64,000 bases of DNA from Zhaonella formicivorans (GCF_004353525.1 NZ_CP085524.1:2792001-2856000), one strand, 5' to 3'; positions 7,806-16,577 are shown, numbered from the stretch's first letter. Notes: generated by a model from the sequence alone, not told the origin. Made by a program: numbers and translations.

Positions 7806-8858
7806 ATGTGTGCAACTGAAGCAAAAAATAATGCCGAGTTAAGTGAATACAAGGATGTCTGGGTGTTCATCGAACAGGCACAAGGAGAAGTGGCGCCGGT
7901 GTCCTGGGAACTCTTGGGTGTAGGAAAGAAATTGGCTGAGCAGTCAGGGGGCAGGTTGGCAGGCGTGCTGCTGGGTCATGAAGTGGGTAACCTGACGCAG
8001 GAGATTTTTGATTACGGAGCGGAACTGGTGTATGTTATCGATGAACCGGTTTTACGGGATTACCGTACCGGACCCTACGCCAAGGGGCTGGTGGACTTAG
8101 TACAAAAATACAAGCCGGAAATTTTTTTAATGGGGGCCACCACTTTGGGCAGGGACTTATCCGGTGCTGTGGCTACTACCTTGGAGACCGGCCTTACAGC
8201 CGACTGCACTGAGCTGAGCATAGATCCCGGTACCAGGCTGCTCTTGCAAACCCGTCCTGCTTTTGGGGGGAATATCCTGGCTACCATTGTCTGTAAAAAC
8301 CACCGGCCCCAGATGGCTACCGTCCGTCCCCGGGTCATGCCTATGCCGGAAAAAGGCCAAGTTCGGAAAGGAGAGGTTATCAAAGAAAAACTGGGACTAA
8401 AAGAAGAAGATATCAGGACAAAAATCATTCAACTGGTTCAAGAAAAAGGCGCTGCTGTCTATTTGGATAAAGCCGAAATCATTGTGGCAGGGGGCCGGGG
8501 GATCGGCAGCAAAGAAAACTTTAAAATCCTGGAAGAACTGGCCGGCGTGCTGGGCGGGACTTTAGGCGCTTCCCGGGCCGCGGTGGAGGCCGGATGGTTG
8601 GGGTTGGAATACCAGGTGGGGCAAACGGGTTTAACTGTGCGCCCTAAAGTATATTTTGCCATCGGTATTTCGGGGGCAATCCAGCACCTGGTTGGGATGC
8701 AGACTTCCGATGTGATTGTGGCGATTAACAAAGACCCGGAAGCCCCAATCTTTAAAGTCGCTACTTTCGGGATAGTAGGAGATTACATGGAGGTTGTACC
8801 TGCATTAACTGAGGAATTCAGGCAAAAATTAAACGGCACTGCCGGGAGGGAGGTATAA
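7806..8858 (+). CDS. fixB: Electron transfer flavoprotein alpha subunit, FixB
   Basis: About 350 residues. The N-terminal domain starts at DVWVFIEQAQGEVAPVSWEL, and the C-terminal FAD-binding domain carries VAGGRGIGSKENFKILEEL, GASRAAVEAGWL, the GQTG motif and AIGISGAIQHL...IVAINKDPEAPIF, all diagnostic of EtfA/FixB. The frame is open upstream to ATG 7770, but that lies inside the repeat element. ATG 7806, downstream of GGAGGCGGGTG, gives the usual length. It is the partner of FixA, and its stop is 2 bases before fixC. Confidence 0.92.
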   Translation: MCATEAKNNAELSEYKDVWVFIEQAQGEVAPVSWELLGVGKKLAEQSGGRLAGVLLGHEVGNLTQEIFDYGAELVYVIDEPVLRDYRTGPYAKGLVDLVQKYKPEIFLMGATTLGRDLSGAVATTLETGLTADCTELSIDPGTRLLLQTRPAFGGNILATIVCKNHRPQMATVRPRVMPMPEKGQVRKGEVIKEKLGLKEEDIRTKIIQLVQEKGAAVYLDKAEIIVAGGRGIGSKENFKILEELAGVLGGTLGASRAAVEAGWLGLEYQVGQTGLTVRPKVYFAIGISGAIQHLVGMQTSDVIVAINKDPEAPIFKVATFGIVGDYMEVVPALTEEFRQKLNGTAGREV

Positions 8859-8860
8859 AT

Positions 8861-10162
8861 ATGGCTGTGGAAAAATTTGATTGCATCGTAGTGGGTGCCG
8901 GCGTGGCAGGGACAGCTACAGCCTATCTCTTGGCAAAAGCCGGGATAAATACTCTCTTAATTGAAAGAGGTGATTACCCCGGTTCGAAAAACGTCATGGG
9001 CGGGGTACTCTACCGTCATCCTACGGAGGAAATAATCCCCGGCTTCTGGCGGGAAGCTCCCCTGGAGCGGCCGGTGGTGGAACAGCGGCTGTGGATTTTG
9101 GACCAGGATTCGGCTGTAACCCTTGGTTATAAAGGAAAACATTTTGGTCGGGAACCTTATAATAACTTCACTGTCTTAAGGGCTAAATTTGACCGCTGGT
9201 TTGCCAAGCAAGCGGTGGAAGCTGGAGCGCTGCTCATTACGGAAACGGTGGTAGAAGATCTGCTCTACGAAGGAAACAAGGTGGTAGGTGTCCGTACCGG
9301 GCGAGCCGACGGCGATGTCCGGGCCGATGTAGTTGTCTTGGCAGAAGGCGTCAACTCCATGTTGACTCAGAAAGCTGGCCTGCAGCATGATGGTTTAAAC
9401 ACCGCCCAATTGGCGGTGGCGGTTAAGGAAGTTATTGCTTTGCCCAAAGAGAAGATTGAGGACAGGTTTAACCTGGAGCCAAATGAAGGCGCCACAATCG
9501 AGTTGGTTGGGGAATCGACTCAGGGCATGGTGGGCACCGGATTTATTTATACCAACAAGGATTCCATATCCATTGGCTGCGGCGCGCTGCTTTCCCAGGT
9601 AGTACGGAACAGGTGGAATCCCAACGAGCTCCTGGAAAGGCTGAAAAACCATCCAGTGGTAAAACCGCTCCTGGAAGGAGGGGAAACCAAGGAATATGCG
9701 GGACATTTAATTCCTGAAGGCGGCTATAATGCTATACCCAAGCTTTATAGGGACGGTCTCCTGGTAGTGGGTGATGCGGCTATGCTGGTCAACGGGATCC
9801 ACCGGGAAGGTTCAAATATGGCCATGATGTCAGGAAAGTATGCAGCCGAGACTGTTATTCATGCCAGGGAACGGGGTGACTTTAGCAGTGCCACTCTTTC
9901 CCTCTACGAGAAAAAATTAAAAGACAGCTTTATTTTAAAGGACTTGCAGAAATATCAAAACGCTTCCGCGTTTTTTGAGACCAATGACCATCTTTTTACA
10001 TTATATCCTAAGCTGGCCAACTTTGTAGCCAGAGAGTTTACCACTGTAGACAATGTGCCGAAAAAGGAAAAACAGCGTAAAATTATGGAGGGTGTGACGG
10101 CTAAACGTTCCAAATTCCAGCTGGCTAAAGACTTTTACCGGCTGTGGAGGGTGATGGGATGA
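8861..10162 (+). CDS. fixC: ETF-quinone oxidoreductase-like flavoprotein FixC
   Basis: A 433-residue flavoprotein. The N-terminal Rossmann dinucleotide-binding motif is VVGAGVAGTATAYLLAKAG, and the ETF-QO/FixC signature region GLLVVGDAAMLVNGIHREG (about residues 297-316) binds FAD. It lacks the C-terminal 4Fe-4S domain of mitochondrial ETF-QO; that role is filled by the separate FixX. It passes the high-potential electron of the bifurcation to quinone at the membrane. Translationally coupled to fixX (ATGA overlap). Confidence 0.93.
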   Translation: MAVEKFDCIVVGAGVAGTATAYLLAKAGINTLLIERGDYPGSKNVMGGVLYRHPTEEIIPGFWREAPLERPVVEQRLWILDQDSAVTLGYKGKHFGREPYNNFTVLRAKFDRWFAKQAVEAGALLITETVVEDLLYEGNKVVGVRTGRADGDVRADVVVLAEGVNSMLTQKAGLQHDGLNTAQLAVAVKEVIALPKEKIEDRFNLEPNEGATIELVGESTQGMVGTGFIYTNKDSISIGCGALLSQVVRNRWNPNELLERLKNHPVVKPLLEGGETKEYAGHLIPEGGYNAIPKLYRDGLLVVGDAAMLVNGIHREGSNMAMMSGKYAAETVIHARERGDFSSATLSLYEKKLKDSFILKDLQKYQNASAFFETNDHLFTLYPKLANFVAREFTTVDNVPKKEKQRKIMEGVTAKRSKFQLAKDFYRLWRVMG

Positions 10163-10440
10163 AATCTCTGGAAGATAAACTGTTTTTAAATCGCTACCAG
10201 GCTGATAAGCACAGCCATCTTAAGATCAAGGATAGGGAAGTTTGCAAGTATTGTGAGACTAGACCGTGCACCTATATCTGCCCGGCCAAAGTTTATGCCT
10301 GGAATGACAAAGACGAGATTATCGAAACTGCCTACGAAGGCTGCGTGGAATGCGGCACTTGCCGTTATGGCTGCGCCCATGACAATATCGACTGGCGCAA
10401 TCCCCGCGGCGGTTTCGGCATTGCCTACAAATATGGCTAG
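10159..10440 (+). CDS. fixX: Ferredoxin-like protein FixX
   Basis: A 93-residue protein. CKYCETRPCTYICPA and CVECGTCRYGC supply the cysteines of a ferredoxin-type FeS domain, as in FixX and the C-terminus of ETF-QO. ATG 10159 overlaps the fixC stop (ATGA) and has GGAGG 8 bases upstream, so it is preferred over an upstream in-frame GTG. It completes fixABCX, which in anaerobes can couple NADH oxidation to ferredoxin reduction. Its presence in a genome with a one-carbon branch suggests supply of low-potential electrons. Confidence 0.9.
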   Translation: MKSLEDKLFLNRYQADKHSHLKIKDREVCKYCETRPCTYICPAKVYAWNDKDEIIETAYEGCVECGTCRYGCAHDNIDWRNPRGGFGIAYKYG

Positions 10441-10620
10441 GAACATTATTCACAGTTTATCGTCTATTTCCATAAAGAATAAAAAAATTTCCATAAAAAG
10501 TCACAATTTAGCAGGTTATTTCCAGGTCATGTCGAACTATACTACATATAGCGAAGAGTAGATATAATACAACGATATATGGTGTTTTATCGACAGGAAT
10601 AGAGAGCGAGGAGGTGCCTA

Positions 10621-10788
10621 GTGAAAGGGGATAAACTTGCTAAATTAATCAGCCTTAAATCGCAGGAATTAACAAAGTTGGCATTGAGTCCGAAAGTTAC
10701 CCTGCTGGATAAGGATGTCTACCAAAAAAGCTGTGAGTTGGACGAGCTGGTAGTAAAATATATGAAACAGGTTAGGAAGAGGGCGTAG
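10621..10788 (+). CDS. Spo0E-like aspartyl-phosphatase peptide (55 aa)
   Basis: A GTG start (10621) sits 5 bases after GAGGAGGTG and opens a 55-codon frame. The region YQKSCELDELVVKYMKQ matches the Spo0E-family core (S-x-E-L-D-x-L-I/V-x-x-Y), which dephosphorylates Spo0A~P and restrains sporulation. The N-terminal helix LAKLISLKSQELTKLAL is also compatible with the short two-helix Spo0E fold. Its length is typical of the family (45-85 residues). It stands alone between fixX and lgt. Confidence 0.7.
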   Translation: MKGDKLAKLISLKSQELTKLALSPKVTLLDKDVYQKSCELDELVVKYMKQVRKRA

Positions 10789-10886
10789 GCGCTGGCAAGT
10801 GCTTGCGCTTTTTCCTTTAATCGGTTGCGAACTTGACTTAACCGCGCTTCTTAATCATAATAAATAGCATAAGTGAGGTGTATCCA

Positions 10887-11648
10887 ATGAATCCGATTGC
10901 TATCGAGATAGGGCCTTTGGCCATCAGGTGGTACGGCATTTTAATCAGCTCGGCTCTGGCTTTTGGCACTTATCTGGCCTACAGGGAAGCGGCCAGAAAG
11001 GGCATTGATCCGGAGCACATTCTTAACCTTGTCTTATTGGCTGCCCCGGCGGCCATCATCGGCGCCCGGTTATACTACGTGATCTTCAGCTGGACCGATT
11101 ATGCCGGTAACCCGGCGGAGATTTTTGCTATTTGGCATGGCGGCCTTGCCATTCATGGAGGGCTGGTTGGTGGTGTTCTGGCAGGGTATTATTATATCCG
11201 TAAGCACCATCTTAAGTTTTGGCAGATAGCAGATATAGTAGCTCCCAGTATCATCCTGGGGCAGGCCATCGGTCGCTGGGGCAACTTTTTTAACCAGGAG
11301 GCCCACGGGGGACCCGTATCTTACGAGTTTATCAGCAAATTTCCCAAGTTTATTCAAGAGGGCATGTATATCGGCGGCCAGTATTATCATCCTACATTTT
11401 TGTACGAATCTACGTGGAATGTAGCTGTTTTTCTGTTTTTGCTCTGGCTGCGGCGCCGCAACAACCTGCCAGAAGGCGTCGTTTTTCTCAGTTATTTGGC
11501 TCTGTACTCGGTAGGACGCTTTTTCATCGAGGGGCTGCGCACCGACAGCCTGATGCTGGGACCGATTCGGGTGGCCCAGCTGGTCAGCCTGACACTGATT
11601 GTATTTGCCGGGACAGTTATTTATTGGAAGCTGAAAAGTAGTAAATAA
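10887..11648 (+). CDS. lgt: Prolipoprotein diacylglyceryl transferase
   Basis: About 253 residues, seven hydrophobic segments. Signatures are IRWYGILISSALAFGTY at the N-terminus, IIGARLYYVIF, WHGGLAIHGGLVGG (catalytic His region) and the Lgt signature GRWGNFFNQEAHG. It transfers diacylglycerol from phosphatidylglycerol to the lipobox cysteine of prolipoproteins in the membrane. ATG 10887 has GAGGTG at proper spacing; a GTG at 10878 overlaps that Shine-Dalgarno sequence and is less likely. Confidence 0.95.
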   Translation: MNPIAIEIGPLAIRWYGILISSALAFGTYLAYREAARKGIDPEHILNLVLLAAPAAIIGARLYYVIFSWTDYAGNPAEIFAIWHGGLAIHGGLVGGVLAGYYYIRKHHLKFWQIADIVAPSIILGQAIGRWGNFFNQEAHGGPVSYEFISKFPKFIQEGMYIGGQYYHPTFLYESTWNVAVFLFLLWLRRRNNLPEGVVFLSYLALYSVGRFFIEGLRTDSLMLGPIRVAQLVSLTLIVFAGTVIYWKLKSSK

Positions 11649-11689
11649 TAGGTTTATGTTGTTTTCTTCAAGGCATTGGATCTAACAGG

Positions 11690-11709
11690 GCTGTTGAGTC
11701 ATCAACAGC
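11690..11709 (+). terminator. Hairpin after lgt, left border of folded element
   Basis: A perfect 8-bp stem GCTGTTGA/TCAACAGC has a GTCA loop and no T-run. It is a near-copy of the terminator hairpin at 11976-11997 (GGCTGTTGG-ATCA-CCAACAGCC), so the intervening 260 bases are flanked by two related hairpins. Confidence 0.5.
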
Positions 11710-11710
11710 G

Positions 11711-11965
11711 GCAGCTTGTAGACAAATGCAAAAATTGTAATCCATTGTGTGTAGCTGCGACATTATGACAAGCCCTAGAGCGCTCTGCGAAGAGTTTGAC
11801 TGGAAGCGGACGAGCGGCACGGACGCCGCGAGAGCGGTGGAGCGATAGGATGTCGCGTCACCGCGCCGCTGGAAGTCAAACGCTTAAGCAGCAAGCGCTC
11901 TTGGCGATAGTCTTTGGAGCAGCGGTACAAGGTTTACAATTTTGCGAGGTCTAATAATACTTTGT
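11711..11965. ncRNA. Candidate structured RNA or palindromic element
   Basis: No open frame of note lies in 11649-12211. The middle is highly folded. The outer arm GCAAAAATTGTAATCC (11728-11743) pairs imperfectly with GGTTTACAATTTTGC (11931-11945). GAGCGCT (11778-84) pairs with AGCGCTC (11894-11900), and GTTTGACT (11794-11801) with AGTCAAAC (11874-11881). Inside are two closed hairpins: GCGGC-ACGGAC-GCCGC (11814-11829) and GCGGTG..GCGA-TAGGATG-TCGC..CACCGC (11834-11864). The centre is much more GC-rich than its surroundings. This nested three-way junction could be a non-coding RNA ended by the terminator at 11976, or a non-autonomous mobile palindrome. Confidence 0.5.
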
Positions 11966-11975
11966 CGACGGTCTG

Positions 11976-12003
11976 GGCTGTTGGATCACCAACAGCCTTT
12001 TTT
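11976..12003 (+). terminator. Strong intrinsic terminator
   Basis: Perfect stem GGCTGTTGG / CCAACAGCC with ATCA loop followed by six T. Confidence 0.88.
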
Positions 12004-12211
12004 AGGATGGCTAAAATGCAATGCAAACAATTTAGGTCTGGATTTTTTATAGTGTTGAGATGCTGAACGTCGGGGCTGTTATGTATATGCCGTCAAGATA
12101 TGGTGCTTGACTATTACAGTCAAATAAAATTTTAACCTTTATCATTAGGAGCAAGAGAGGAGAACACTGGCAGTTTGGATAATTTTTTATAGGTCCACTT
12201 ATCGATTTTAA

Positions 12212-12559
12212 ATGCCCTGGTTTGACGGGACCGATATCGGTCCGGTTATACATGTACATTTCGGGGGCAGAGGTATTCTCGATTACCGGACCAAGGTGCT
12301 TAACGGCTATAAAGCGCTGCAAATATGTGCGGAAAACAACATCTTTGTGCAGTTAGATTCCCATAAACACCTGAACAATATTGAGGGCACTGACGGAATG
12401 GCTTTATCCATGTGCCTCTTGGCTGAAGGGATGGCTGTTTTGGCAGGACTCCCCAGGGAGCTAAGCGGGCTACAGATCAACGTGGCCGGCATCAACTTAC
12501 TGGCTGATTTGGCGCTAATGCGGACGTTTAGAGACTCTATGTGGAGCGAACATTCGTGA
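12212..12559 (+). pseudogene. Fragment of a possible B12-mutase-like TIM-barrel protein
   Basis: A 115-residue open frame in which a TAA directly precedes the ATG, with no good ribosome binding site. It shows soluble-enzyme character ([54 protein letters not shown]). The last part faintly recalls the TIM-barrel subunit of methylaspartate mutase and related adenosylcobalamin mutases. That guess is supported mainly by the GlmL-like reactivase fragment directly downstream. The fragment ends in a different frame from the GlmL part, and both lack their proper junction, as after a deletion. Family assignment is weak. Confidence 0.35.
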
Positions 12560-12569
12560 AAAAGGTAAG

Positions 12570-13919
12570 TTGACTTATCTCGGCCGCGCGCAGACTCCAA
12601 CTACTGTGGAAAATATTACAGTTGGTTTACAAAACGCCAAATACAACTTAACCTGTGCCATTGATCTACCTGATTTTGCAGCCGATGAAGTTTACGCCGC
12701 CAGCAGCGCAGCCGGGGGGCTGCGCATGGTTGCCATGGGTTTTATGCCCCGAGTAACTGCTAAAGCTGCAAAAGAGGTGGCTATGAGCGCCGGCGCAAGA
12801 GTCTTGGAGATTTTATCCCATGAAGATAAACCTGGTTTTAAAGTACAAGTGCTCCGTGAGATTAATCCGGATATAATCCTGCTGGCGGGCGGCACTGACG
12901 GCGGCGATCAAGAATCTATACTGGAGAACACGCAAGTGATTGTTGAAAGCAAGGTTAACGCCGTAGTCATTATTGCAGGCAACTCTGCAGCCCAGCCCAA
13001 AGTGGAAGCTATTTTAAACAACAGCAATATCAAAAATGTCAGGGTCGCTAACGTAATGCCAACTATTCATGAATTAAAAGTGAAGCCTGCCCGCCAGGCT
13101 ATCCATGAGCAGTTTATCCGCCAGATAACGCGGGCAAAAGGGCTGGGTAAGTTAAAAGAGAATGTAACTAACGGCAAAGTAATTCCCACCCCTGGCGCAG
13201 TGCTTTTGGGTGCCGAGCTTTTAGCTGCCGGGACCCATAACGCCGGCGGATTAGGAGATCTATTGGTATTGGACATAGGGGGAGCTACCACTGATGTCCA
13301 TTCTTTGCTCCCCTCCTTGGGGGAGTTGCCGGATGAGGAAAAAGGCCTGGTAATTAACAACGAGAAGCAGGTTTCCTACCGCACGGTGGAAGGAAATCTG
13401 GGACTCCGGGTCAGCGCTACGGGAATTGTGGAGACCGCCGGACCGGAGGCCATTTTGCAGAAAGTCGGGCTTTCCGGCAAAGAGAACTGGCAGAGGTTGA
13501 TAAGTTATGCTTCGTTCGTTGAAAAGAACCCCGAGCATATCAGTACATCTGAAGAAGAAAAGATGTTCGATGAAGCTATGGCTATTACAGCCTTGGAAAT
13601 TGCTTTGAAGCGTCATGCCGGTTACTTGGCCAGGGAGTACGACCCCATATTAGGCGTGACGCCAGGGACTCCTATTGGCAGGGATTTAAGAAAAGTCAAA
13701 TTGGTAATAGGTGTTGGCGGGATATTTACTCATTCTTCTCTTGAAAAGTCTTTCAGAATTATAGAGAAAGCGCTGTCCAATCCGGGTATTTCTCTGTTGC
13801 CGCACAAGCCTCAAATTATCATTGATAAAAATTATTTGATGTATGCAATAGGTGCAATGGGTGAAATTTATCCCAATGAAACGTTCGAATTTGCCAAGGA
13901 ATATTTTAGCCTCCAGTAA
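12570..13919 (+). pseudogene. GlmL/MutL-family mutase-associated ATPase, N-terminally truncated
   Basis: The frame from TTG 12570 gives 449 residues matching GlmL (the chaperone-like ATPase that accompanies glutamate mutase and similar B12 mutases). The matches are ASSAAGGLRMVAMGF, LLAGGTDGGDQESILEN, VIIAGNSAAQPKVEAIL, TPGAVLLGAELLAAGTHNA and LVLDIGGATTDVHSLLPSLG. The expected N-terminal phosphate loop (DIGS-T-TK) is absent. Homology (EKGKLTYLGRAQTPTTVE) begins at about 12550, just where the preceding fragment stops in another frame. The gene therefore looks fused and truncated by a deletion and is probably not functional, although the downstream part is intact and well conserved. Confidence 0.7.
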
Positions 13920-13940
13920 AAACGGAAAGGAGCAAGCAAC

Positions 13941-14816
13941 GTGAATGTACGGAAAAGATTGCGGCAGTTATTGGAAGCTGACTCAATTTTAGTGGCGCCA
14001 GGCGCCCATGATGCACTTACTGCCAAAATAATAGAACATGTTGGTTTTGACGCTGTATATATGACCGGGTATGGCCAAGCCGCCAGCCATTTAGGGCAGC
14101 CCGACGTGGGGCTGTTGACCATGACTGAAATGCTGACGAGGGTAAACAACATAGCGAGTGCTGTGCTGATTCCGGTGATCTGCGACGGGGATACAGGGTT
14201 CGGCAACGTGGTTAATGTAATCAGGACAGTACAGGAATACGAAAAAGCGGGAGCTGCAGCCATTCAGCTTGAAGATCAGGTTGCGCCCAAAAAGTGCGGC
14301 CACATGACCGGAAGGCAAGTAATACCTAAAGAAGAAATGGTGGCGAAAATCAAAGCTGCCGTAGCAGCCAGAACGGATAAGGACTTCGTTATTATTGCCC
14401 GCACCGATGCCAGAACGGTCTACGGCATCGAGGAGGCAATTGAACGCGGTAAAGCCTACGAACAAGCAGGCGCCGATGTGATATTTGTTGAATCTCCTGA
14501 ATCAGTAGAAGAAATGAAATTAATAACCTCCAGTTTTAGAGTGCCGGTTTTGGCCAACATGGTGGAAGGCGGACGGACTCCTTTATTAAATGTCAGAGAG
14601 TTGGAGCAATTAGGTTACGGAATAGTAATCTATCCTACTTCCTCCACTTACATTACAGCTCAAGCGGTGAAAAACTTAATGGAAGAACTTAAGCGGCAAG
14701 GGACAACAGAACATTTAATACCTCAAATGATTCCTTTTGGTGACTTTAATAACCTGATTGGCCTGCCCAAAATCAGGAAGCTGGAAGCAGGACAGTTTGA
14801 AGAATTAGTAAGGTAA
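13941..14816 (+). CDS. PEP mutase/isocitrate lyase-family C-C lyase (2,3-dimethylmalate or methylisocitrate lyase-like)
   Basis: A 291-residue protein of the PEP mutase/ICL superfamily. APGAHDALTAKIIEHVGFDAVYMTGYG, CDGDTGFGN (metal-binding Asp), QLEDQVAPKKCGHMTG (the K-K-C-G-H catalytic cysteine signature) and IARTDAR are all present. Its length and motifs fit 2-methylisocitrate lyase, oxaloacetate decarboxylase-like and 2,3-dimethylmalate lyase members. Position next to a mutase/GlmL remnant recalls the nicotinate-fermentation module of Eubacterium barkeri (methyleneglutarate mutase plus dimethylmalate lyase), but no other gene of that pathway is visible. GTG start with AAAGGAG upstream. A terminator follows. 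Confidence 0.78.
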   Translation: MNVRKRLRQLLEADSILVAPGAHDALTAKIIEHVGFDAVYMTGYGQAASHLGQPDVGLLTMTEMLTRVNNIASAVLIPVICDGDTGFGNVVNVIRTVQEYEKAGAAAIQLEDQVAPKKCGHMTGRQVIPKEEMVAKIKAAVAARTDKDFVIIARTDARTVYGIEEAIERGKAYEQAGADVIFVESPESVEEMKLITSSFRVPVLANMVEGGRTPLLNVRELEQLGYGIVIYPTSSTYITAQAVKNLMEELKRQGTTEHLIPQMIPFGDFNNLIGLPKIRKLEAGQFEELVR

Positions 14817-14833
14817 CAAATGACTGACTCTTG

Positions 14834-14877
14834 CCCCTGCGTTGCAATCAATTGGTGATTGAGCGCAGGGGATTTTT
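14834..14877 (+). terminator. Intrinsic terminator
   Basis: CCCCTGCG/CGCAGGGG outer stem with inner CAATCA/TGATTG stem and T6 tail. Confidence 0.9.
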
Positions 14878-14974
14878 TCAAGTTCTTTTGCTTTAATAAT
14901 ACATTAAGTTAGTCCTGACTGGTTTCATGGGGCATGCATCGATTTAGGAGGAACCGTTGTTTTACACATTAATT

Positions 14975-15541
14975 CTATTTTGGTAAATAAGAAAGGTAGG
15001 CAGGAATTATAATCCTTTGGCCGGGGTAGATAAGATCCGGACTGGCAAGGTTATTTGCGTTAATCAATGCCTCTAGTGTTACCCCGTGAAGTTGGGCGAT
15101 TTTCCAGAGGGAATCGCCAGGGCGGACGATATAAATTTTGCCGTTTAAGCCAGGGGTTAAGTTGTCCCCGGGGGGATTAAAGTGGACGCCGCTGTAGGAC
15201 CCCGTAATGTCCACCGGAGTCCCAATTTTTACCTGGGGGAATAATTCTTCCACATCGTGATTGTACATGCGAATGCAGCCGTTGGAAATGGCCTGGCCGA
15301 TGGAAGTGGGGTTGTTGGTGCCGTGGATACCGTAAGATCCGTCATCGGTGGGAATGTCAAGCCCCATCCAGCGAGTGCCTAAAACTCCGCCCGGGTTGAT
15401 AATTTTGTTTACCACCTGGTAGCTGCCGGTCGGGGTAGGGGTGGACGGCTTGCCAATAGCCACTGGGTAGGTTTTGATCAGGGAGTTGCCCTTATACCAG
15501 GATAAGTGGCGGGAGTTCAAATCTATGACAATTCGTTTCAT
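14975..15541 (-). CDS. L,D-transpeptidase (YkuD) with C-terminal LysM
   Basis: A 188-residue protein. The YkuD domain occupies residues 1-115, with YGIHGTNNPTSIGQAISNG followed by CIRM, i.e. the H-x-G-T and S-x-G-C-I-R-M catalytic Cys/His motif. The LysM domain occupies about residues 137-183 (YIVRPGDSLWKIAQLHGVTL). Such enzymes form 3-3 cross-links or modify spore or cell-wall peptidoglycan. There is no classical signal peptide, as in B. subtilis YkuD, which is spore-associated. AAAGAGGTG precedes the ATG. Confidence 0.9.
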   Translation of the reverse strand: MKRIVIDLNSRHLSWYKGNSLIKTYPVAIGKPSTPTPTGSYQVVNKIINPGGVLGTRWMGLDIPTDDGSYGIHGTNNPTSIGQAISNGCIRMYNHDVEELFPQVKIGTPVDITGSYSGVHFNPPGDNLTPGLNGKIYIVRPGDSLWKIAQLHGVTLEALINANNLASPDLIYPGQRIIIPAYLSYLPK

Positions 15542-15703
15542 TGCAGCACCTCTTTCCGAATGTATTCACTAACAGCTTATTCATTCGGAGGGTGGGGGTT
15601 AAACATTAACGGAAACTTAACAAAGTTCTCAGGCTATTTTAAGGTTTTATTGCTAACTTATTAATTGAAATACTCGACCTCCTTTTTTATACCTCCTAAT
15701 AAA

Positions 15704-15788
15704 CGCGCTCCTTGCGGGGCGCGAATGCTACCCGGTTTTTGCCGGGTTTACATAGATTTTACATCTGGAGCAAGCAGATAGCTTGCTC
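15704..15788. other. Three consecutive hairpins in the 15542-16030 gap
   Basis: Within a 490-base gene-free stretch lie three hairpins: CGCGC..GCGCG (15704-15723), ACCCGG-TTTTTG-CCGGGT (15730-15747) and GAGCAAGC-AGATA-GCTTGCTC (15768-15788). None has a long T-run directly after it; the last is followed by TAATATTTTTG and could terminate transcripts from either side. I see no gene in the rest of the gap. Confidence 0.5.
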
Positions 15789-16039
15789 TAATATTTTTGT
15801 TGGAATATTTCTCCACTTCCCTCTTCTGATATTGCTCCTATGTAATTTGCTCTGGCACTAAACAGGATGTGCATTGTGCGTCAAGCAGCGCTAAAGGTTT
15901 GCTTCGGTTAAATGAAGATTCCTTTATGCCGTTTCAAACGCAACCTGAAGAAACGCTTGTTTTTGTAACTGTTACCATCATGTCTTGTGAGCTCCCGGCA
16001 TAAATGTAAACTAAAGCTTCAGGGAAGAGGGTGAAGGAG

Positions 16040-16516
16040 ATGAAAGTGGGGGTAGAAATAATTGCCGAAACTGCAGTGCAGATTTATCCCCATAGCTGCT
16101 TCAAGATCGATTTGACCGGTAATCATCAACTGATACAAGGTTTTTCGGGATTTGATAAATATGCTTTTTCCGGATTTGTGCTACGGAATAAAAGAGTTGC
16201 AGCCAGCGGGCGAGTAGCGGAGTATGGTTTTAGGGGGACACTCTTCGGTCTTGGTTCCTGGGAAGCGGAAGAAGCAAAGGTGGCAGTTATACCAGAACTT
16301 TTATCCGCCCGGTTTAGATTACTTTTAAGCACTGACTTAATTCCAGACAGGGATTCATTTATAGCCTCTTTTGGATTAAGACTAATTGCTGCAGGCAGAA
16401 GGATTTTATTAGATATTCCGCTATGCTGCCCGGTTTTAGAGGTAATGGAAACAGCTCCGGGGAGATACAGTGTGGAATTGACTGAGTTACTTAGGGAGCG
16501 ACTGGAGAAATGGTGA
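16040..16516 (+). CDS. Hypothetical protein, function unknown
   Basis: About 158 residues. ATG 16040 is chosen (GAGGG about 9 bases upstream); an in-frame GTG at 16031 is possible. The sequence is beta-rich with no membrane segment (VGVEIIAETAVQIYPHSCFK, SGFVLRNKRVAASGRVAEYG, LLSARFRLLLSTDLIPDRD). I do not recognise a family and see no catalytic motif. It is a single gene ended by a strong bidirectional terminator, convergent with the gate-domain transporter. Confidence 0.6.
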   Translation: MKVGVEIIAETAVQIYPHSCFKIDLTGNHQLIQGFSGFDKYAFSGFVLRNKRVAASGRVAEYGFRGTLFGLGSWEAEEAKVAVIPELLSARFRLLLSTDLIPDRDSFIASFGLRLIAAGRRILLDIPLCCPVLEVMETAPGRYSVELTELLRERLEKW

Positions 16517-16533
16517 AATAAATAAGATTAATA

Positions 16534-16567
16534 AACAAGCATGGCGAGCGCGGCCATGCTTGTTTTT
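16534..16567. terminator. Bidirectional terminator
   Basis: AACAAGCATGGC/GCCATGCTTGTT 12-bp perfect stem with A- and T-runs on the two sides, between convergent genes. Confidence 0.9.
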
Positions 16568-16577
16568 AAAAGGGCTC

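Noticed and set aside
10794-10810. Sigma-54-like TGGCAAGTGCTTGC before lgt
   Set aside because: GG to GC spacing is 9 rather than 10, and the match lies in a short stem-loop just after the Spo0E-like gene.
12570-13919. DNA mismatch repair MutL
   Set aside because: The similarity is to the B12-mutase accessory MutL/GlmL ATPase; GHKL-type motifs of mismatch-repair MutL are absent.
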